A stretch of 64,000 bases of DNA from Halostagnicola larsenii XH-48 (GCF_000517625.1 NZ_CP007059.1:1-64000); one strand, 5' to 3'. Positions 1-8,500 are shown, numbered from the stretch's first letter. Notes: a model not told the origin generated them from the letters alone. Program-made: numbers and translations.

Positions 1-1
1 G

Positions 2-1111
2 ATTCACGTCATCATCGTCCCGACGCTGCTCGACGATGCCGACGAGCCGGATCTCGCGACCGTCGAATCGGTCGCGACCGATATCGCGGCCGGCCTCGCA
101 CCGGGCGATCTGGTCGTCGCGGAATCGACGCTCCCGCCGGGGACCTGCCGGGACGTGCTTCGACCGCACCTCGCCGAGCAAAGCGGCCTCGAGCCCGACG
201 CGTTCGGCCTGGCGTTCTGTCCCGAACGGACCTCCTCTGGAACGGCGCTTCGGGACATCCGCGGCCAGTACCCGAAAGTCGTCGGCGGCGTCGACGAGGA
301 GAGTACGCGGGCAGCCGCGCTCGTCTACGACGAACTCTCGAACAACGACGTCCACCGGGTTTCCGACGCGACGACGGCTGAGACCGTGAAGGTCTTCGAG
401 GGAATCTATCGGGATGTCAACATCGGACTGGCCAACGAACTCGCACGAGCCTGCGAGTCGTTCGGCATCTCCGTCCGCGAAGCGATCGACACCGCGAACG
501 ACCTGCCGATGTGCGACCTTCACGACCCCGGCCCCGGCGTCGGGGGGCACTGCATCCCCTTTTACCCCCACTTCGTGCTCTCGCAGGTCGATTCGGAGAT
601 GCCGGTGACACGGGCGGCGCGTCGGGTCAACGAGTCGATGCCCGCCGTCACCGTCGCTCAACTCGAGCGAACGCTCGAGGCTGATGGCATGGCGCTCGGG
701 AACGTGGCCGTCGCAGTGCTCGGACTCACGTATCGGCCCGGCGTCGAAGAGATGCGAGCATCCCCCGCCATTGGCGTTATCGAGGAACTCACAAACCGCG
801 GAGCAACCGTCTACGGTCTCGATCCGATGGTCGATCCGGCCGAGTTCGGAACTCGGCCGCTCGAGATCGACGAACTTGGTGACGCCGATATCGACGCGGC
901 CGTCCTGGTAACACCGCACGAGGAGTTCGACCGAATCGATTGGGGCCGCCTCGAGTCGATGGTCGTGGTGGACGGCCGCGACGCGCTGGACTTCGAGGAC
1001 GAGGCGTTCGCGCACCACCGCGGGTACACACTCGGTGGCGCGAAACGGGGCGTCTCGGCGGGCGATGCAGCGCCAGTCGATGGAGCAGCGGTCGACGGAG
1101 GTGAGTCATAG
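2..1111 (+). CDS. UDP-N-acetyl-mannosamine/UDP-glucose-type nucleotide-sugar dehydrogenase (5' truncated by window)
   Basis: The frame is open from base 2, so the N-terminal part of the NAD-binding domain lies outside the window. Family role: NAD-dependent four-electron oxidation of a UDP-sugar C6 alcohol to the uronate, feeding surface glycan synthesis. Visible motifs are the E-S-T-L-P-P-G loop, the central helix with NIGLANELAR, and the catalytic-cysteine motif GVGGHCIPFYPHF near base 540. The WecC-like form of that motif favours UDP-ManNAc dehydrogenase over UDP-glucose dehydrogenase, but substrate is inference. The C-terminal UDP-binding domain ends in a low-complexity Gly/Ala tail. Its stop codon abuts the ATG of the GT2 gene, so the two are probably co-transcribed. 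The family is certain; the sugar specificity is not. Confidence 0.93.
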   Translation: MHVIIVPTLLDDADEPDLATVESVATDIAAGLAPGDLVVAESTLPPGTCRDVLRPHLAEQSGLEPDAFGLAFCPERTSSGTALRDIRGQYPKVVGGVDEESTRAAALVYDELSNNDVHRVSDATTAETVKVFEGIYRDVNIGLANELARACESFGISVREAIDTANDLPMCDLHDPGPGVGGHCIPFYPHFVLSQVDSEMPVTRAARRVNESMPAVTVAQLERTLEADGMALGNVAVAVLGLTYRPGVEEMRASPAIGVIEELTNRGATVYGLDPMVDPAEFGTRPLEIDELGDADIDAAVLVTPHEEFDRIDWGRLESMVVVDGRDALDFEDEAFAHHRGYTLGGAKRGVSAGDAAPVDGAAVDGGES

Positions 1112-2152
1112 ATGTATCGCGGGAAGACCATCGGCGTGGTCGTCACGGCGTACAACGAGGAGTCGTTCGTCGGCGAGGTGATCGAAACCGTTCCGCAGTT
1201 CGTCGATCGAATATACGTCGTCGACGACGCCTCGCCGGACGGCTGCTGGGAGGTTATAAAGCGCGTCAGTTCTCGGATCAACGACGACACAGCACCCGAG
1301 CTCGCGGTGACCGACGGCGGCGAGAACAGACGCGTCATTCCGATCCGCCACGAGGAAAATCGCGGATACGGAGCCGCCGTCAAGAGCGGCTACGAACGGG
1401 CCGTGGCCGACGGCATCGACGTCGTTGCGGTGATGAACGGCGACGGACAGATGGACCCCGAAATTTTAGATCGAATCCTCGACCCCGTCGTCGCCGGCGA
1501 GGCCGATTACGCGAAAGGGAATCGCCTTCACAATCCCGGCGACCGCCGCGGCATGTCGACGTTCAGGTTCGTCGGCAACGCGCTCCTGACCGGACTATCG
1601 AAGTTCTCGACCGGCTACTGGACGATGAGCGACCCCCAGAACGGCTATACGGCCATCTCGAGCGAAGCGATCGAGGAACTCGACCTCGAGTCGGTAACCG
1701 ACGAGTACGGGTTTTTGAACCACCTGCTCACGCACCTGAACGTCAACGAATTCCGGGTCGCCGACGTACCGATGCGAGCCGTCTACGGCGACGAAGAAAG
1801 CAGCATCCGATACCTCCCGTTCGTTCGGTTCGTCTCCTTGCTGTTGCTCCGGAGCTTTCTCTGGCGGTTACAGACTCGGTACGTGAGACGAGAGTTTCAC
1901 CCGACGGTCGTCTTCTACGCCGCCGGTGGGGTAGGACTGGTCGCGGGAGCGATCGCACTCGTCGGGTCGGCCGTTCGGTCGGTTCGCGGCGAAGACGGAT
2001 TCACCGCCTCGATCACGTCGGTACTGACGGTTCTCGTCGGAACGGTGTCGCTCGCCACGGCCATCGCGATGGACGCCGAGGAAAACGAGGACCTCGAGGT
2101 GACCTACGACGAGCGCGAATCGACCCAGGAGAGCGAACTCCTCGAGGGCTGA
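1112..2152 (+). CDS. GT2 family glycosyltransferase (dolichyl-phosphate sugar synthase-like) with C-terminal membrane segments
   Basis: 346 residues. The N-terminal GT-A domain shows a nucleotide-binding V-V-D-D-A-S-P-D-G motif and an acidic metal-binding M-N-G-D-G-Q-M motif, as in DPM1/AglJ-type enzymes that move a sugar from a nucleotide donor to dolichyl phosphate on the cytoplasmic face. Two hydrophobic stretches at about residues 265-285 and 300-320 look like membrane anchors, followed by an acidic tail. It starts on the base after the stop of the nucleotide-sugar dehydrogenase, so translation is probably coupled and the dehydrogenase product may be its donor (inference). A lipid-linked-sugar role fits archaeal N-glycosylation or exopolysaccharide assembly. 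The acceptor is not deducible. Confidence 0.92.
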   Translation: MYRGKTIGVVVTAYNEESFVGEVIETVPQFVDRIYVVDDASPDGCWEVIKRVSSRINDDTAPELAVTDGGENRRVIPIRHEENRGYGAAVKSGYERAVADGIDVVAVMNGDGQMDPEILDRILDPVVAGEADYAKGNRLHNPGDRRGMSTFRFVGNALLTGLSKFSTGYWTMSDPQNGYTAISSEAIEELDLESVTDEYGFLNHLLTHLNVNEFRVADVPMRAVYGDEESSIRYLPFVRFVSLLLLRSFLWRLQTRYVRREFHPTVVFYAAGGVGLVAGAIALVGSAVRSVRGEDGFTASITSVLTVLVGTVSLATAIAMDAEENEDLEVTYDERESTQESELLEG

Positions 2153-2236
2153 AACAGCGCTTCTCGATACCGATTGTCGTCTCGAGGAGGAGTGTTCTCG
2201 ACCAACGACCAGTTCTTCGGTTCAGATCCGAATCGG

Positions 2237-2443
2237 TTACTCGATGGCGTAGGTGACGATATCGCGTCCCTCACACGCCGGGCACCGAGTCGTCGTTCCG
2301 GAGACGGACGTTCCGCAGGTTCGACACTCGTGGACGACCGTTCGGTGCTCGGTGGTCCCGGTCTCTCCCGATCGGGACGACGAGCCAACCGAGGAATCCG
2401 CCCCGGTGTGGCCGAGAACCTCGAGGAGCTTTGAAAGGCTCAT
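2237..2443 (-). CDS. Small zinc-ribbon protein, 68 aa
   Basis: A short acidic/Ser-rich N-terminus is followed by two knuckles, C-R-T-C-G and C-P-A-C, spaced about 12 residues apart, giving a single treble-clef/zinc-ribbon site. Proteins of this size are common in Halobacteria and often lack a known function. It lies on the strand opposite to the two flanking glycosyltransferases, and its start at 2443 leaves about 225 bp of shared upstream DNA with the GT4 gene. No partner can be named from sequence. The Cys pattern and haloarchaeal composition make it a likely real gene. Confidence 0.75.
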   Translation of the reverse strand: MSLSKLLEVLGHTGADSSVGSSSRSGETGTTEHRTVVHECRTCGTSVSGTTTRCPACEGRDIVTYAIE

Positions 2444-2668
2444 TGTGCTGAACGATCTGGGCTACCCGCAAGATCGGCATAAGTGTTTCCCGAGTATGCA
2501 GTCCATACGGATTCGACGACGCGTTATCGGCCACGAACGACGACGCGTTGACCGACCACGAGAGCTGTTCAGATCGCGGCCCCAAGAGTAACGCCAGCCG
2601 TCGCTGCGGTGGTAGCCTGCAGGCGACGGTTAACAAAGCCGCGCAAACCCCCCTAGTTCGGCAGCCGA

Positions 2669-3586
2669 ATGCACGTTCTGATTCTGACGACGAACGAGGA
2701 CGCGCCGTTTATGAACCAGCAGATCGCGGCCCTCGAGCGACTCGGCGTCTCGTTTACGGTGCAGTCGGTCGCCGGAGAAACCGGTCCCGCACAGTCGCGA
2801 AATCCACTCGAGTATCTGAAATTCTTTCCGACGGTCTTTCGGGAGTCGTTGAACGGCTACGACCTGATCCACGCCCATTACGGACTTACCGCGCCGATGG
2901 CGCTCGCGCAGTTCAGACAGCCGATCGTGCTTTCGCTGTGGGGGACGGACATCTACGGCCCCGGCGAACCGGTCAGTCGGTTCTGCGCACCGTTTTGTGA
3001 CGAGGTAGTCGTCATGTCCGAGGAGATGCGACGCGACCTCGGACGGGACTGTACGGTGATCCCCGACGGCGTCAACCTAGAGCAGTTCGAGCCGATTCCA
3101 CAGGAGCGGGCTCGAGAACGAGTCGGGTGGCACGAAGACGGGTACGACGTGCTTTTCCCGTATTCGCCCGATCGGGAAGTCAAAAATCATCCGCGAGCGA
3201 AGCGTATCGTTCGATCGGTCGACGAACAGATAGAGGAGTCGGTTCGACTGCGGGCGGTCCACGGGGTCGACCACGACGAAGTCATCCACTACATGAACGC
3301 GGCGGACGCGCTGCTTTTAACCTCCCGGAGCGAGGGATCGCCAAACTCCGTCAAAGAGGCGATGGCCTGTAACGTCCCGGTCGTCTCCGTCGACGTCGGC
3401 GACGTCGCCGACCAACTCGAGGGCGTCTCACCCTCAACCGTCGCGACGAGCGATCGAGAACTCGTCGACGGGCTCCGGGACGTACTAGAGCGCGGCGAGC
3501 GCTCGAACGGGCGCGAGGCGGCAGCGAAAATCAGCGTCGAACGAACCGCAGCGAGGATGCTCGAGATTTATCGGCGAGTCGTTTAG
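2669..3586 (+). CDS. GT4-type glycosyltransferase, short form
   Basis: 305 residues, shorter than typical 350-400 aa GT4 enzymes. The donor-binding half is clear: an S-R-S-E-G-S-P-N-S-V-K-E-A-M-A-C-N-V-P-V-V motif with the E-x7-E signature, and a P-D-G-V-N loop at the interdomain hinge. The N-terminal acceptor domain has a HAHYGL segment and a W-G-T-D-Y-like start of a core strand. Family role: retaining transfer from a nucleotide-sugar to a glycan acceptor on the cytosolic face. It belongs to the same glycan locus as the dehydrogenase and GT2 genes upstream. Acceptor and donor are unknown. Confidence 0.9.
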   Translation: MHVLILTTNEDAPFMNQQIAALERLGVSFTVQSVAGETGPAQSRNPLEYLKFFPTVFRESLNGYDLIHAHYGLTAPMALAQFRQPIVLSLWGTDIYGPGEPVSRFCAPFCDEVVVMSEEMRRDLGRDCTVIPDGVNLEQFEPIPQERARERVGWHEDGYDVLFPYSPDREVKNHPRAKRIVRSVDEQIEESVRLRAVHGVDHDEVIHYMNAADALLLTSRSEGSPNSVKEAMACNVPVVSVDVGDVADQLEGVSPSTVATSDRELVDGLRDVLERGERSNGREAAAKISVERTAARMLEIYRRVV

Positions 3587-3606
3587 AGGACTCTCGAAAG
3601 CGGCCG

Positions 3607-3894
3607 TCAGTAAAAGATGATTCCGACCACTTCCATCGCGAAGAACATCGTTATCCAGAGAACGGTCGTGATGATAACGAGATACCCGACCCCCATCGCG
3701 GCCAGTTTCGGTTTTCGTGGCGAGCCGAGAAACCACGCGGCGATCATCACGTAGACCGGCATCAGGATGATGCCGAAGATGAGCCAGGTCCCCGTATCCG
3801 GAAACCCCGCGGTCGGTCCGCGACCGCCGAATCCGTGGGTCAACACGACCTCGAGTATCGAAAGGACCGCCGGATCGAGCGCGCTGAAACTCAT
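3607..3894 (-). CDS. Small membrane subunit of an NrfD/FeS complex, 95 aa
   Basis: Two to three hydrophobic helices (about residues 35-57 and 67-92) joined by a short basic loop. It overlaps the NrfD gene by 4 nt (ATGA), so it is the last gene of a tightly coupled operon 6954->3607. No cysteine or haem-ligand motif is obvious. By analogy with alternative complex III and related NrfD assemblies it could be an accessory membrane subunit, but that is inference from position and topology only. Confidence 0.8.
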   Translation of the reverse strand: MSFSALDPAVLSILEVVLTHGFGGRGPTAGFPDTGTWLIFGIILMPVYVMIAAWFLGSPRKPKLAAMGVGYLVIITTVLWITMFFAMEVVGIIFY

Positions 3895-5252
3895 GCTTTC
3901 ACCTCTGGCCTCTCGCCGCCGTCACCGGACTCGTCGTCTCGAGACGTGTCCTGTAAGTGTTCGACGGCGTGGAGTTCGACCACCGGAACCACCTTCGCGA
4001 CCAGGAGAAAGAACATCGTGACCATGCTGACCGTTCCGAGAACCGATGCCAACTCGATCAGGCTCGGCCAGTAGCTGCCGGGAACGGCTGCATAGATGTC
4101 GAACGTCGGGTGCAATAGCCCGTCGACAACGAACAGAATCTTTTCCATCAAGGTCGCGGCGAGCACCGCGACCCCAGCGACGACCGAGCGTTTCTTCGTA
4201 AACACCGCTGGTCGAATTGCTTGTGCGAACGTATATATGAGCACCAGCGTCACGAGCGTCATCGCGACGATGTACATCGGCGTCGAAAGCTTCGCACTGA
4301 CCGCGGCGGCGAGATCGAGCGGCGGCGCGAACGTGCCAACGATGTTTTGCTGTAACTGGAGCCACAGGAATAGCAGACAGAAAAAGCCGAGCCAGAGCGT
4401 GAGACCGCGAAAGACATCGTCGGCGATGATGTGATCCCAATCGTAGACGTAGCGGAACCCGTACGATAACAGAATCACGCCACTGATCGCAGACGTCAGT
4501 GCGATCGTCAGGAACTGTGGTCCCTGAACCGCACCGAACCAGCCGGGCATTGACGGAATCAGCGCGAACAGCCACGGGATGACGCCCCCGTGGAGCAACA
4601 ACGGCGCGAGGATGATGATCGCGAGCGCAAGCCACCAGACCATCCGCTGGACCATCTGATCTTCTTTCTCCGTGTAGCCGATCGTCATGAGTTTGTAAAT
4701 CGGTTCGAAGTGGTTCGGGAGATCATCACGCAGGCGGGTGATGTCGTATCGAAGCGTCAGTGCCAGATACGTCGTCGTCAGGATGAGATAGAGCGTGATG
4801 ACGGTCACGTCCCAGACCAGCGGCGAACTGTTGATCGTGATGTGAAAGTGGCCGATGATGCTCCGAACCATCCGATCTGGACGCCCGAGGTGGACGACGA
4901 TGTAGAAGCCGGCCGCAGAGAGCCCGGCAATCGTCAGGAGTTCAGCGAGGCGTGCCACCGGCATGTATCGTTCCATACCGAGCAATCTGACGGCAGCCGA
5001 GAGGATGATTCCGCCGTGAGCGATCCCGACCCACCAGATGAACGCGCCGATGTACAGCCCCCAGGTGACGCCGCCGCCGCTGCCCCAGTCCGAAAGCCCG
5101 GTCACGACAAGCCCCTCGGAAAGCTGGTACATCCACCCGAGGAGAAACAGGGCGAACGCGAGCCCCGCAATAGCGAAGACGACGAAATATCCCTTCGACG
5201 TGTGCTGAATCGGACGCAGAATGTCCTCTCTGGTGGGTCGCTCGGTACTCAT
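3891..5252 (-). CDS. nrfD: NrfD/PsrC family quinone-interacting membrane subunit
   Basis: 453 residues with about ten hydrophobic helices and the PsrC/NrfD family layout. A short cytosolic N-terminus carries T-R-E-D-I-L-R-P, and the first helices hold W-G-L-Y-I-G-A-F-I-W-W-V-G motifs followed by the G-G-I-I-L-S-A-A-V-R-L-L helix. Family role: membrane-integral quinol/quinone-reactive subunit passing electrons to or from a peripheral FeS protein, as in polysulfide reductase and alternative complex III. It overlaps the FeS subunit gene upstream and the small membrane gene downstream by 4 nt each. The acidic C-terminal tail is typical of haloarchaea. The substrate of the whole complex is unknown because no catalytic subunit is present. 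Confidence 0.92.
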   Translation of the reverse strand: MSTERPTREDILRPIQHTSKGYFVVFAIAGLAFALFLLGWMYQLSEGLVVTGLSDWGSGGGVTWGLYIGAFIWWVGIAHGGIILSAAVRLLGMERYMPVARLAELLTIAGLSAAGFYIVVHLGRPDRMVRSIIGHFHITINSSPLVWDVTVITLYLILTTTYLALTLRYDITRLRDDLPNHFEPIYKLMTIGYTEKEDQMVQRMVWWLALAIIILAPLLLHGGVIPWLFALIPSMPGWFGAVQGPQFLTIALTSAISGVILLSYGFRYVYDWDHIIADDVFRGLTLWLGFFCLLFLWLQLQQNIVGTFAPPLDLAAAVSAKLSTPMYIVAMTLVTLVLIYTFAQAIRPAVFTKKRSVVAGVAVLAATLMEKILFVVDGLLHPTFDIYAAVPGSYWPSLIELASVLGTVSMVTMFFLLVAKVVPVVELHAVEHLQDTSRDDESGDGGERPEVKA

Positions 5253-6634
5253 AGTAGATTCCCACCAACGGTTCCCTCGTCGGTGACCTCCTTTCGAACG
5301 TCAGCCAACCGGATCGTTTCGTCGTCGTTGCTTACATAACTCAACTCGTCGTACTGAATCGGACCCTCGATCTGTTCTGCGTTCGGACCCGGCTGGTTGC
5401 CGATGTAGACGACGTTCGGATTCGTTCCGATCTCCTCGAGCAACTTGAACGTCGAATCGGCCGCGCCACCGAATTCTGCAATCATTGCTTGGGCCTCTTG
5501 TTCGCTCATCCCGTCCGGTTCCGTCTCGCCGTCGATAATGTCGATCGCTTCCTGCAGGTCGTCGTCATCGTCTGCGGCCATCGCTCGCGCCCGTCCCAGC
5601 GGTGGGTTATCCACGTACTGACGGGGTGCGCTCTCGGGGTCGTTCATATCGCCGAACTGGATCGCTTCCGGCGGACAGGCGTCCTCGCAGGCCGTGCTTC
5701 CGATCATGTCCTCGCCCTCGTGGCCGTCTTGACGAGTCGGGCAGAACGTACACTTACTCATAACCCCGCGCGGGGCTCGACTGTCGACCGGGCGATCACG
5801 ATCGTCGTATATGTGTTGGTCCTCGATCGCGCCTTCTGGAACCTCCGGTTCCATCCACTGGAAGTAGTTGACGCCATACGGACAGGCGACCTGACAGTAC
5901 CGACACCCGATACAAACCTCGTAATCGGTAAGCACGAGGCCATCGCTTTGGCGCGTGTGGCGAGCCGTCGTCGGGCAGACCTTCTCACACGGCGCATCGG
6001 TACAATGCTGGCACGGCCGAATGAGACGTTGCCGTCCGGTTTCGAGCTGCTCGGTGGGATCTTCCCAATCGAGAACGTACATCCAGTTCACGCCAGAGTC
6101 GAGCTGATTCTCGTCGGCACAGGCCTCCACGCAGGAGAGACAGCCGTCACAGGTCTCGAGATCCAGCACCATCCCCCACTGGACCCCCTCGTCATCAGCG
6201 CCGCCTTGAGCGGGGCCTGCGTCGACGCTCGGCTCGGAATCGTCGACCGTCGCCGCTGCCCCCAGGCCGAGAAAGGCAGCACCCGCACCCATCTTCTTGA
6301 TCACCTCGCGGCGATCGACTTCGCCGTCGCCATCGAACGCCTCGAGCACTCGGCCCAGACCACCGTCGTCGTCCGATTCCATCTCCTCGAGTGCCGCTTC
6401 GGTCGGCCGGTCGTCCTGGCCGAACTCTGCCATCATATCCTCGTGGTACTTCTCGTGGAAGTCGGCCTCCGAGAGTTCGCCCTTGGTAACCCGCATCGCG
6501 TCCTGTGCCATTTCCATACCAAGTTCAGTATCGTACTCGGTATCGTCGAGCATCGCTTCGAGATCGTTTTCCCACTCTTCCCCGAGGGGATGGAACGAAT
6601 CGGCCGTCTCGTTCGACTCGTCGTCCGCGTTCAT
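5249..6634 (-). CDS. 4Fe-4S ferredoxin-type subunit with long N-terminal extension and internal Tat-like motif
   Basis: 461 residues. Residues 1-105 form an acidic helical extension. A twin-arginine motif (D-R-R-E-V-I-K-K-M, RR at 108-109) is followed by a hydrophobic G-A-G-A-A-F-L-G-L-G stretch. The ferredoxin core from about residue 150 has four Cys sets: CDGCLSC, CQHCTDAPC, CIGCRYC and a CTFC...ACEDAC set, the normal four-cluster pattern of DmsB/PsrB/ActB proteins. It relays electrons between the NrfD membrane subunit and a partner protein. It overlaps nrfD downstream and the small membrane gene upstream by 4 nt. The Tat motif implies a face outside the membrane, and its position more than 100 residues in is odd. 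Family is certain; partner is unknown. Confidence 0.93.
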   Translation of the reverse strand: MNADDESNETADSFHPLGEEWENDLEAMLDDTEYDTELGMEMAQDAMRVTKGELSEADFHEKYHEDMMAEFGQDDRPTEAALEEMESDDDGGLGRVLEAFDGDGEVDRREVIKKMGAGAAFLGLGAAATVDDSEPSVDAGPAQGGADDEGVQWGMVLDLETCDGCLSCVEACADENQLDSGVNWMYVLDWEDPTEQLETGRQRLIRPCQHCTDAPCEKVCPTTARHTRQSDGLVLTDYEVCIGCRYCQVACPYGVNYFQWMEPEVPEGAIEDQHIYDDRDRPVDSRAPRGVMSKCTFCPTRQDGHEGEDMIGSTACEDACPPEAIQFGDMNDPESAPRQYVDNPPLGRARAMAADDDDDLQEAIDIIDGETEPDGMSEQEAQAMIAEFGGAADSTFKLLEEIGTNPNVVYIGNQPGPNAEQIEGPIQYDELSYVSNDDETIRLADVRKEVTDEGTVGGNLL

Positions 6635-6954
6635 TCAGTCGTACCCCTGGTATCAGTCCGTCCAACGACGTGTGGACGCTTTTTGAGCCCCCAGCCGATG
6701 ACGCCGAGGAGCAACAACGCAGCGACGAACAGCGTGATCCAGGTCGTCGCCGTCGGGTCTCCGTAGGCGGCCGCGTCTGGAATCATCCGCGTCATCTGGA
6801 TCATGACGAGGACGAGAAAGAGGACGCCGAACATCGAGGAGACCGCAACCCAGATGCCGTCGTAGAACGCCTCAGTCGTCTCGACCGCGTCACGAGAACT
6901 GCACTCTGTCGGTTCTTCCGGTGGATCCGGTTCGGTTCGATACGTGTGACCCAT
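6631..6954 (-). CDS. Small membrane protein at the head of the NrfD/FeS operon, 107 aa
   Basis: Two hydrophobic helices with a short charged linker; the N-terminus is soluble and contains a single Cys. The start at 6954 (MGHTYRTEP) is preferred because the longer upstream frame is basic and non-haloarchaeal in composition. The stop overlaps the FeS gene start by 4 nt, so it heads the four-gene operon. It has no recognised domain. Its two-helix layout resembles the small membrane subunits that accompany NrfD in alternative complex III-like assemblies (inference). Confidence 0.75.
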   Translation of the reverse strand: MGHTYRTEPDPPEEPTECSSRDAVETTEAFYDGIWVAVSSMFGVLFLVLVMIQMTRMIPDAAAYGDPTATTWITLFVAALLLLGVIGWGLKKRPHVVGRTDTRGTTE

Positions 6955-7077
6955 GGGAACACAACCTACGCCAGCAGTTACAAAAGAGCCACGGGGAGGT
7001 ACGGGATTTAATTCGAGATTAGACCGCGTTTGGACGACGATACTGGCGTTTCGTCGATGGACGTTCAATAATTTGAA

Positions 7078-7491
7078 TTATTCTCCATCAGCCATCTTTT
7101 CTCTGGGTTGCCAGAGCGCACACCAGTCGACCGATCGAATCGGTCCCGCCACCTCGGTGCACGCGCCGATCGCGTCGCCGTTCTCATCGTCGATATAGAA
7201 GGTACAGTTCCCGCACTGAGCGCCGTCTCTTGCACCGCACTCGTAGGCGGCGTTGCTCTTCGATTCTAGCTCCCCCTCGTCGGCTCGCTCGATCCCGTCG
7301 ATACTCGGTGCAGTGGCCTCCACCTCCGGGACCTCGCCGTCTAATATGTCGAGACACCAATCGGCGGGGCGCTCGTCCTGCGGTGACCCGTTTGCGCCCA
7401 AATTAAGACAGCCCGCGAGCCCGATAACCGAACCGGTGCCGGCGAGTTGGAGCAATCGACGACGCGTTTTTCGACGCTCGGAGTCGTTCAT
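7078..7491 (-). CDS. High-potential iron-sulfur protein (HiPIP), Tat-exported lipoprotein
   Basis: 137 residues. The N-terminus has a Tat motif (R-R-R-L-L-Q-L-A-G) and a lipobox-like L-A-G-C, so it is probably exported folded and lipid-anchored outside the membrane. The C-terminal part carries the HiPIP ligand pattern: C-G-N-C-T-F-Y, then C-T-E-V-A-G, then V-D-W-C-A-L-W. HiPIPs hold one 4Fe-4S cluster cycling 3+/2+ at high potential and act as soluble electron carriers. It lies 123 nt upstream of the NrfD/FeS operon on the same strand, so it is a good candidate electron donor or acceptor for that complex. Assignment rests on motif recognition. Confidence 0.85.
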   Translation of the reverse strand: MNDSERRKTRRRLLQLAGTGSVIGLAGCLNLGANGSPQDERPADWCLDILDGEVPEVEATAPSIDGIERADEGELESKSNAAYECGARDGAQCGNCTFYIDDENGDAIGACTEVAGPIRSVDWCALWQPREKMADGE

Positions 7492-7687
7492 ACGGAAATC
7501 AGTCGCCCGAAGCTTCTATCGCGAGTGGTATCAATACGGTCACTGTTCCACCAAAAACAGCGGATTACTGGTGGTGGTGGTTGATCTTGCGACCCGGTAG
7601 GGCGCTTGTCGCCGCGGCGAGGCGACGCTGTCACCGCGAGGAGCCGTATCGATTGGCTTTATGAGTGCCCGACTACAACTTGCGTTC

Positions 7688-8104
7688 ATGACCGTACTCG
7701 TTGCGTACGACAACTCGGGTCCCGCACAAAAGGCGCTCCAGTGGGCTATCGACGAGCACCCCAGCGAAGAGATTGTCCTTCTTCGGATCATCGAAGCCGC
7801 CGGCGGTTCGACCTCCGCGGGTATCAATCTCGCCCAGGAGAAACTGATGGAGCTTCAAGAACAGAAACAGGACGAGATATCAGAAGAAGCAACGAACGTG
7901 ATCGAAGACGACGACATCGACATACGAACGGAGACGGCTATCGGGGACCCCGCTCGAGAGATCGTCGAATTCGCCGAGGAGAACGATGTCGATCACATCC
8001 TCGTCGGAAGCCACGGCCGATCGGGTGTCTCCCGCGTGCTGCTCGGAAGCGTCGCCGAAAAAGTCGTTCGTCGTGCGTCCGTTCCGGTAACGGTCGTCCG
8101 TTGA
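7688..8104 (+). CDS. Universal stress protein (UspA family)
   Basis: 138 residues. It has the UspA fold with an N-terminal V-L-V-A-Y-D-N-S strand and the C-terminal ATP-binding motif G-S-H-G-R-S-G followed by L-L-G-S-V-A-E-K-V. It is therefore of the nucleotide-binding subclass. The start at 7688 (MTVLVAYD) is preferred over 7661 because the family begins right at this strand. A TATA-like gctttatga lies about 33 nt upstream. The TGA stop coincides with the right end of a decayed TnpB element (GACATCCTCC begins at 8103), so the insertion sits flush against the coding region. A paralogue lies at 44559-44993. Confidence 0.92.
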   Translation: MTVLVAYDNSGPAQKALQWAIDEHPSEEIVLLRIIEAAGGSTSAGINLAQEKLMELQEQKQDEISEEATNVIEDDDIDIRTETAIGDPAREIVEFAEENDVDHILVGSHGRSGVSRVLLGSVAEKVVRRASVPVTVVR

Positions 8105-8490
8105 CATCCTCCCGCCCTGAAGGGCGAGGATTCCCGCGGTGGGATATTGTGGTTTACGACGTTATGTGTTCTTGAGGTGTGAACGCACCAGTTTCCGTGT
8201 CAAACAAGACCGTCGATGGCTGTGCCAACCAGCCGTTACTCCTATCTCCCCCGTCACAGGAGAGACTCGGAGATACTTTCTGTCGAATGTTCTCAGCACC
8301 GTTCACATCCGCGTTCGCCACCATACCACACTCATCACAGACGTATAACCCACGTTCAACACGGTTCGCCTTGCGCTCCCGGCCACAGCACGAACACGAC
8401 TTCGACGTATCCCGCTCGGACACCTGCTCGACCGTGATGCCGTTCATCTCGGCTTTGTAAGTGAGCAGATCTGTGAAGCGGTCGACCGAT
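8103..8490 (-). mobile_element. Remnant of an IS200/IS605-family (IS1341-type) element, right end only
   Basis: The right terminus is the palindromic hairpin at 8107-8130 (CCTCCCGCCCT / AGGGCGAGG), read on the minus strand as ...GGGAGGATGTCAA, the form usual for haloarchaeal TnpB-only elements. Only the 3' third of tnpB remains. The element stops near 8490, directly after the stop of the Lrp gene. No tnpA or left end is visible. The remnant separates uspA and lrp. Confidence 0.8.
8154..8490 (-). pseudogene. TnpB C-terminal fragment (RNA-guided nuclease relic)
   Basis: About 112 codons survive. They cover the zinc-ribbon (C-S-C-C-G ... C-D-E-C-G) and the final RuvC motif (N-A-D-V-N-G-A-E-N-I), ending in the W-L-A-Q-P and P-Q-E tail seen in haloarchaeal TnpB. 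The reading frame continues upstream of the ATG at 8447 as D-R-F-T-D-L-L-T-Y-K-A-E, which is genuine TnpB sequence, so the ATG is not the start. The first two RuvC acidic residues and the N-terminal domain are missing, so it cannot be an active nuclease. Confidence 0.88.
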
Positions 8491-8500
8491 ACAACGAGCG

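Noticed and set aside
5489-6766. Long open frame (about 425 codons) on the plus strand opposite the ferredoxin subunit
   Set aside because: Typical antisense opening of GC-rich DNA. The protein has no haloarchaeal acidity and no motifs, while the minus frame has four cluster motifs.
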